Shown: positions 57,405-64,000 of the stretch, piece by piece
Numbering within the stretch: position 1 is the first letter of the stretch
Layout: every line of letters begins with the position of its first letter
Position numbers and translations under genes: made by a program
Assembly (NCBI GenBank): GCA_946811695.1
Contig: OX328124.1
Location: 99,563,717-99,627,716, forward strand
Reading direction: 5' to 3'
DNA length: 64,000 nt
Source: Gonocerus acuteangulatus
Lineage: Eukaryota; Arthropoda; Insecta; Hemiptera; Coreidae
Notes under the pieces: model-generated
What the model was told of the DNA's origin: nothing
Seen by the model: the letters and a program-made list of their open reading frames with translations, nothing else
The model's database searches: none

Positions 57405-57532
57405 GTAAGCAAAATGCCAATTCAATCAAGGTCACTTTTGCGGGGGTCAATATGGGGGTTATTTTTTCCGATCTCACATTGGAGAATCATCTGGCCAACG
57501 GATGACCATTATTTTTGTGACACCCTGTACGC
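57405..57532 (-). mobile_element. One-ended mariner-type remnant
   Basis: The minus strand starts TACAGGGTGTCACAAAAATA, then TGGTCATCCGTTGGCC, and runs about 125 bp. The matching second end is not visible. The terminus type equals the other CAGGGTG elements here. Confidence 0.4.
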
Positions 57533-58915
57533 ACATGTGGTACATTCACGTTTCATTATTGACACGACTGTACGTCTTGTTTTTTCTCTAAGTGAGGGTG
57601 GGTTAGCAGCCTATAGTCCAATTTTATGTAAGGACATATCTATCTGACAGCTTTTGTAGCTGAAGTTCCATGATTTTATAAGCGGCTTTAACTCACGAAA
57701 TAAACTAAATACTTGAATAGTTACAATTTGGATGGTTTTCTGAAATGTATTCAGTGCAAAAGCCAAAATATTAATATTATAATATTTCAAATTATGGTTG
57801 AAAATTATTGATAGTTCAAAGATCTATTTTCGATAAATATAAGTTGATATATTTTTCTACTATAAAATAATTCATTTAACCATTAAAAAAACATAGTAAA
57901 TTATTGTTAAAGCCAACATTTCGCAGGGAGTGTATGATATTATAAAGATTTAGTATAATATTATAAAATATTATCACAACAGACGATAAATATATTTTTC
58001 TTAAAGTTCATAAACAAACTTAATTAATTACATTACTTAGCTGTTGGACAGTAAACATAACAGGGAAAAATATAACTTTGTCATCATTAAAAGGCTATAA
58101 AATGGAACGGCAGGACTCATGGTGCTAAACGGCTGACCATAAACTAAGAAATAAAAACCGACCAACTGGAGAAGCTTAATTAAAGCAAATATGAAAGCAG
58201 AAGTAATTTGGACTTAACTGCCAATTTTATAACATCAGAATTATTCATTACACATTTTATTGTTGTTTAATATTTAAAGTAACTTTTAGAGTAAGACATT
58301 GGTGCTTGTAATGAAGATCCATGCTTTATGTTCCATTTCACATGGTTGGGAATGTTTGTATATTTATTTTTAAAAAATTGTATTTCTTCTTTTATGATAA
58401 TATGCAGTCAATTTTATTTGCTTTTAAGTGACAACTTATAGCATTTTTTATATAATACCGTTAGTTCCTATGTTAGTAATATTAAATAATTCATTGGTGA
58501 GGTTATATAATTTATTGGTTAAATATAATATAGTAATACAAAACAATTAAACTGCCTAAATTCTTTACTTCATATTTTGATTAAAAAAAATATATTAATA
58601 AAGCAATAAAAAGAAAATATATATTTATACTTATCTTTTATTTACATTAAATAATAGTTAACAGTAATAGTTATTTATTTATTATTCTTCGTTATTAGTA
58701 TATTATACGTTATTTACATATTGAACATACATTTAAAACTAATCATTGAATATTTCTGACCTTAACTTTATTACCCTAAAAATAAAATAGGCGAATCTGA
58801 CAAACACTTCTCTGCTATTACTATTCAGAATGGCAAGAAATGCATTCTCTTCAGGGGGGGGAATGCTGTTATGGGAATAACGTTTGGTGGATATTACTAA
58901 AAGCAAGACGGTAGA
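57533..58915. other. No recognisable feature
   Basis: Very AT-rich, with no long frame. Confidence 0.5.
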
Positions 58916-58920
58916 GTAGG

Positions 58921-59292
58921 TGCTATATGGTTTCTTCAATTGTATTATTATATAGAGTGCACAAGAGTAGGATGTGCTATATGGTTTCTTCAATTGTATT
59001 ATTATATAGAGTGCACAAGAGTAGGATGTGCTATATGGTTTCTTCAATTGTATTATTATATAGAGTGCACAAGAGTAGGATGTGCTATATGGTTTCTTCA
59101 ATTGTACTATTATATAGAGTGCACAAGAGTAGGATGTGCTATATGGTTTCTTCAATTGTACTATTATATAGAGTGCACAAGAGTAGGATGTGCTATATGG
59201 TTTCTTCAATTGTATTATTATATAGAGTGCACAAGAGTAGGATGTGCTATATGGTTTCTTCAATTGTATTATTATATAGAGTGCACAAGAGT
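58921..59292. repeat. 54-bp minisatellite, about seven copies
   Basis: Nearly identical units (TGCTATATGGTTTCTTCAAT plus 34 bases). Because 54 is a multiple of three, frames stay open on both strands (18-residue peptide repeats), including a 322-codon minus frame at 58739-59707. The repeats alone explain most of that length. Confidence 0.95.
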
Positions 59293-59509
59293 CCTGGGTT
59301 GATGGTGTGTGATGGACTTGGAGGAGAATCTGATAGTACATTTGCTGGATGTTCTGAGTTCGATAATTATTTCGAGAACAGAAAATGGTAAGTCTAGTAG
59401 TAAATAGTTTTAAGGAACACCAAAAACTAAATAATTGAAGTTTGAGTTTTTTTTTTTGTTTTTTTTTTTGAGAAATTACTAGATATATAAACCTACCCCT
59501 CCCCCTAAC

Positions 59510-59707
59510 CTTATTTTTATTATTTACTAGATTTTCTTTGTATTTAATTATTAGCGCCATCAGATTTGTCTCAATAATGTTTTCATTTTGGGTTGCCCAG
59601 ATTTTATGAAAATTACCGTCAAGAAAAAATTGTTTAATTTGGGATGCCCAATTGTTCTTACATTCATTTGGTGATAATATTCCTTGACGTTGTAAATGTA
59701 CCGCCAT
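59510..59707 (-). pseudogene. Possible retroelement coding fragment
   Basis: Minus strand MAVHLQRQGILSPNECKNNW, then QIKQFFLDGNFHKIWATQN. The pattern NWxxQIKxFLxxxGFxxIW resembles a segment downstream of the RT in several non-LTR elements. No other domain supports it. Confidence 0.25.
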
Positions 59708-59854
59708 GATCTAATGAACCGCGTGATCAGAAAATAATCGATTCTTTAATAACTAAAAATAGAGGTTGTAAAATGTATTTCGCATGTTTGATTGCTACTA
59801 GTTATTCAGCAAATGAGACAGTTTAAATAAATTAAATATTTATTTTATTTTATT

Positions 59855-59915
59855 TTTACGGTGCATCTGGACCTAGGCCATTAGCGCTGGGCTAGTTACA
59901 GGTTACCACCCTTAC
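59855..59915. other. Short dispersed repeat with SINE-like box
   Basis: TTTTTACGGTGCATCTGG ... CCTAGGCCATTAGCGC resembles 16025-16055 inside the foldback arm. GTTACAGGTTACCACCC resembles the SINE body at about 12690. Confidence 0.45.
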
Positions 59916-60179
59916 TAAACATCCGTGTACCGTTTAGTCTTCTGAGGAAAGTAACATATTATAATAAGGATAGGATACGGGGTTTGGCGCTCAACCTCTA
60001 GGTTATTAACGCCCTCAAATATTTCGGTTAAAAAAGGTAAAGTTCTGTCTTTCAATTTTAGTGTTTTTTCCTATTTTGACTTATTTTGATTAGATTTGGA
60101 GACGACTATGAGGTTGGGGGATAATTGTAGTATTTTGGGCTGGGTGCAATGATGTTTAGGAATTTTTTCCCTTACGTTA

Positions 60180-60445
60180 AATTCAGAACCCGTGACCTCT
60201 GAACAGTAAGCCCTAGACAATTCTGACCTAGCCTATGACACTCCTCGGATTAAGACCGATCTCAGTGGTAAGTTTAGTCAAAATCGGTCGAACAGCGTGG
60301 ATTTGTAAAAAGAACAAAAATACGGACAAACAGCCGATCTAGCCTATGACCCTCGTCAGATCAAGACTGACCTGTGTGGCAAGTTTGGTCCAAATCGGCC
60401 AAACGGAATGGATTTTTATAAAGAACAAACAGATTGATAAACTGA
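60180..60445. repeat. Two diverged 122-bp Helitron-type units
   Basis: CTAGCCTATGAC, then GTAAGTTTAGTCAAAATCGG and GCGTGGATTTGTAAAAAG, repeated at about 60335-60440. Same family as 51190-51480. Confidence 0.65.
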
Positions 60446-60462
60446 CATCTAATTTTTATATA

Positions 60463-60680
60463 CAGACTGTCCCACATTGAGATGAAATAACTTTAGGGTT
60501 TTTTTCTAAACGCCATTTCTAGTCAAGTGACACTGAAATGAGCGTTCTATCTCAACATTTAGCAGAGCTACTCCAACTTTTGTCTATTTTCAAAAATAAT
60601 GTTCTTTTTAATGAAAAACAGTGTTTTCTGGATTTCGGGTTAAGATATCGTAAATAACGACCACGTTTTTCCACATTTTT
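60463..60680 (+). mobile_element. One-ended mariner-type MITE remnant
   Basis: CAGACTGTCCCACATTGAGA followed by GAGCGTTCTATCTCAACATT matches the left arm of the 29.96-kb MITE for about 200 bp. The right end is lost. Confidence 0.65.
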
Positions 60681-61553
60681 GGTTTCCCAAATAAACCAAA
60701 AGATATATCCAAAAAGTCACTAATCCATGTGGACTAAGTCGTGAGCAAAGCGAGTAAATAAAAAATATTTAAGCGGTAACGTGGATATACTGGTTCCTAG
60801 TTTATGAGTGTTTGGAAGCATATCATGTCATAGAATTCGTAACGTTAGTATTCATGTTTTTTTTTTTGTTTCCTTTTATTGTAATTGTTTCCTGAGGTGA
60901 AGGAAGGTTAACCACTGGGCGTGCTAATCCCTCAATGATAGGGTTTAAACTAAATGCCGTTCCATCCAATCACAATTAAATAGAAATCATATAAACATTT
61001 ATTTACAGCTCACTTTATGACTAATATTTTCTTTTCTTTTTATTTTCTTGTTACTTTACCCGCATTGTATCAGCCATACTGGTGGACAACTAGCCCTCAT
61101 TGAATGGACATTGTGATGCTGTAATAGTTGGAAATCTTCAGGCAGAAATATATTTTAATCAATGGACGAGATATGACAGTGCTCGTTGAGATAAAAATTA
61201 ACAAGAAAATAGTGTCAAGCAACATTTTTAACAAAACTTAACTGTAGCTGCTACATGTTCGATATTATGTGAGACTTTCAATCTAAGATGCAAATGTTAC
61301 TAAAATATGACTACTACCTCAATATGCTACTTAATCTTGTTGCCCCTAACCATTTCAACTGATTGTCCCAAATAATATCCAACATATAAAAGGTTAAGCT
61401 AAGTTTTGTTAAAAATGTTGCTTGGCACTATTTTTCCCCGACCCCTTCAATTTTACTTATTCATCGACTTAGTGCCATCATGGGGTAAACTCTTGAAACA
61501 TAACCAATGCACTTTATTATGGTACAGATGTTAAATAAACATATTTAGAAAAA
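60681..61553. other. No recognisable feature
   Basis: A T-run near 60860; no gene. Confidence 0.4.
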
Positions 61554-61567
61554 AAAATAATAATAAT

Positions 61568-61904
61568 TTATTTATTTATTTATTTGCTTACAGAGCCCCG
61601 TAACGTTTGGCAATGGTCTCCTTACAGTGTTATGACAATGTAATCAGTCTCAGTCCAAAAGAAAAAGAGAAAAACGAAGTAAGATAAAATAAATAATTAT
61701 AAAATATAACAAAAGTGTCCGTGAGTTAGTAAGCAGTGTCCAATTCTAAGCCTGGTTAATACTACTTGTTCCCCTCTTTTAAGGTTTTCGTTCAACCAGG
61801 CTCTTGTTCTGTTTTTAATCTGTCTTAACTTGCTTTCGGATTTAGTCCATTCTTTTTGCCAGTCGTCCAATATGATGGTTTGTGCTAAGGTACATAAATC
61901 CCAC
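61568..61904 (-). mobile_element. 5'-truncated I/Nimb-like LINE tail
   Basis: An (AAAT)n tail lies on the left. The coding piece on the right reads DWQKEWTKSESKLRQIKNRT, then RGEQVVLTRLRIGHCLLTHG, matching residues 1080-1130 of the 5.7-kb ORF2 before the frame is lost. Possible 14-bp flanking duplication AAAATAATAATAAT (about 61554-61567 and 61905-61918), though it is low complexity. Confidence 0.65.
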
Positions 61905-61918
61905 AAAATAATAATAAT

Positions 61919-63224
61919 ATTTGCATAAATAAGACCTTTTCCAGACTGATTTTTTGCAGCAAATATCTAATTTCCTAGAGCTATATAAATTTATCTATTA
62001 TTCAACCCAGTGGCAACAAAAACGTTAGGTAACAATCTTCTTGTTAAGTGTGTCTGGTGAAGGCTTATCCTCGACAGCTCTCATATATTATATTTAATTT
62101 TAATATATTATATTTAAATTTTAAAAAAATATTATATTTTATTAATTAGATGTTTCAGAAAACTTCTCTAGAGTTACCCATTTCATAATTTTGCCCTTGG
62201 CATTTTCTCGTCATTTCAGTCACGTCCCGAAGGCAGTTAAACACACATTTTCTCGGTAAACAAAATAAACACAAGAAACAAATATATAATTACATATAGG
62301 GACAAGGGATTCCTTTTTAAGTGGACCGGCTTTAATTAGGTTTTCTTCAAGAGCGGACTTAAACAAAAGGATGGGAGGAATTCGACGCGAGCATCGAATT
62401 TCCAGTCCTGAAACGTTTGTAGCTCGTTTCGGGGGCTAGGCACCGCGGATAACTCGACTCTTTTTTTTTCTTTTTCCTTTGTGCAAGATTAGTAACCTGC
62501 TTAATTAATGAGAAAGCATTCGGAAAGAATTTATGCAACGGATCGGCGAAGCTTTCATCATCTCCGGTGAAATTAACACGCCATCAAATGTGCATTTCTT
62601 CTTAGCTTTCCCATTCGGTCCTACACCTGCATCATTGGCGGCGTTTCATAGGCCAATTCTGTAATTATATCCATTGGATAAGGAATAGAAGAATTAGCGC
62701 CTTGAGTGTTAATTGTGCCGCAACTTATAATTATTTACTTATTCGAAAAAATAAAGATTGATCAATTAATAAGCACATGGTATATTTTTATTTTATCTCA
62801 GTCCTAAAATGGTGCTGACAGTTATTTAAAATTAAACTAAAAAAAAACGACGCAATAACATTAGCGTGTTTCCATATAAAGCTTATATCCCAAGTCATTT
62901 GGAAAGATTACAGTAGAAACGTTTAATACTTTGCCATTAATGGAAAGAAATCAACACTTGAATTTTTAAGCACAATTTTCTCCGACTAAGGTAGTCCTGT
63001 AGAGAGGTTTCTGAATGATGAATATTTAAGAAAAATACCAATAAAGACCAAAAGGGGTAATACTCCATTGTGTGACTTTTTATTTACTTTTGAGCACCCG
63101 CAACGAGGCGATTCACCCAAATACAGATATAAAATGGAAATACACATTGTGTGATCAAAACTAAATCATTATGTCCAATTTATGAATAACAAATAAATCA
63201 ATATTTTTCAATTGATTCTGCAGT
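61919..63224. other. No recognisable feature
   Basis: AT-rich, with a less AT-rich patch at 62320-62480. No gene recognised. Confidence 0.4.
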
Positions 63225-63390
63225 ATGTGGGATGTTAACAAACGGAACCCTTCTTTTAGCGCGGTTACTCCCTATCTCCATAGGGAGAACCCGCTTATGA
63301 GGTTGACCTCACGACGCGATACGGACGTGCCGACTAGAAACTTTCTCGTTTCAGACCCCATAGATCACGAAAATATAGGTGGTTCAAATT

Positions 63391-63447
<57 letters not shown>

Positions 63448-63800
63448 GCTTGTCTGTTCGCGCCCCTGACGGCTCAAAAATGGTCCGATTTTGATGAAAT
63501 TTGGTACAAAAATCTGTCTTCTAATTTGAAAGGTCAAATTCGTTAACCAGCAGAATCCGCCCAATGGAAGATGGCGTTTGGGGCGAAATTCGCGCAAACA
63601 AAATCGTAACGCTTATGGTTTTGAGTTCATATGCTTGCAGGTACTACTTTTAAAGGTTTCTTAACATAGGAAAACGAATGAAACCATTTTTAAGGCGATA
63701 TCTGTAACCGTTTTTGAGAAAAGTGGAATCAATGTTTTCGCATGTCATTATTTTTTTGTGGGTACTTAGAATCGTGGGATTCAATTGAAATATTTTATAC
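63225..63800 (+). mobile_element. (TA)n-centred dispersed repeat, most complete copy
   Basis: Left block GAACCCGCTTATGAGGTTGA, then CACGAAAATATAGGTGG. Central (TA)n at 63397-63440. Right block TTGTCTGTTCGCGCCC, then ATGGTCCGATTTTGATGAAA and ACCGTTTTTGAGAAAAGTGG. Copies or halves lie at 20.1, 40.8, 48.9 and 52.0 kb. Confidence 0.7.
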
Positions 63801-64000
63801 ATCTTGGAAATTAATCCCAACTAAGATGTTTAAATTTTGGTTATATTTGGAGTTAAGGAAGCATGCGAAAAAAATATTTTCTTAATAGACATGAAAAGTT
63901 TTCGGATCTTCATACATTTTTCGTAAATATCTCGATAACGGGTGGTAAGTGGAGGGTGACCATTCGAATGTTAACTAAATTCTCTACAAAAAAGGTTCTA

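Noticed and set aside
58739..59707. 322-codon minus-strand gene
   Set aside because: Most of the length is the 54-bp minisatellite kept in frame by its period. Only the N-terminal part has any resemblance to a known protein type.

Overview
The window is eukaryotic, AT-rich nuclear DNA with no convincing host gene. It is packed with transposable elements, microsatellites and minisatellites. The mix (I/Nimb-like LINEs with RNase H, Penelope-like elements with a GIY-YIG domain, mariner-type elements with a DUF4817-like transposase, Merlin, pogo-like, hAT, Helitron-like ends and a tRNA-Ile-like SINE) points to an arthropod, most likely an insect. That assignment is inferred from element content only.

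Layout. 0-5 kb: an inverted pair of Penelope ends bounded by a 15-bp target-site duplication, a 23-bp minisatellite and a second Penelope-end pair. 5.2-9.6 kb: a young, almost intact LINE (ORF1 tail plus EN-RT-RNaseH ORF2 with one early stop codon) bordered by 58-bp direct repeats. 10.9-12.2 kb: a TIR element with internal tandem units. 12.7-14.5 kb: a tRNA-like SINE, a 22-bp minisatellite related to the first one, and a Penelope 3' end with a hammerhead motif. 15.4-19.1 kb: a giant foldback element (arms about 1 kb), a nested hAT MITE with a perfect 8-bp duplication, and a 52-bp minisatellite split by a LINE fragment. 22-23 kb: a decayed DUF4817/mariner copy. 23.1-29.1 kb: a young Penelope cluster (one complete copy and one partial copy on the minus strand, one copy on the plus strand) around a 200-N gap. 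30-37 kb: another mariner-like MITE, a Helitron-like repeat, a CA/TA microsatellite, an inverted-repeat element and a LINE tail.

41.7-46.8 kb is the most striking part. A Merlin (IS1595/ISXO2-type) transposase relic has had one 43-bp piece of its coding sequence amplified into a 4,343-bp array, which equals exactly 101 units, and the gene resumes in register on the far side. An unusually GC-rich repeat follows and recurs inverted at 52.5-52.8 kb together with the other flank of the Merlin relic. 46.9-55.2 kb holds Helitron-like tandem units, a Helitron ORF relic, a pogo-like transposon sitting inside a (TA)n tract, a SINE whose 5' promoter half is repeated four times, and a second Helitron-like repeat split by a LINE with a 12-bp duplication. 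55-64 kb is mostly unannotatable AT-rich DNA with a 54-bp minisatellite, two mariner-end remnants, a LINE tail and a (TA)n-bearing dispersed repeat.

The elements do not form a pathway. The window records nested insertion and local amplification. At several junctions (the 18.05, 17.4, 53.6 and 1.5 kb insertions) an empty copy or duplicated target is present within the window and confirms the event. Hammerhead-ribozyme-like motifs recur at every recognisable Penelope end.
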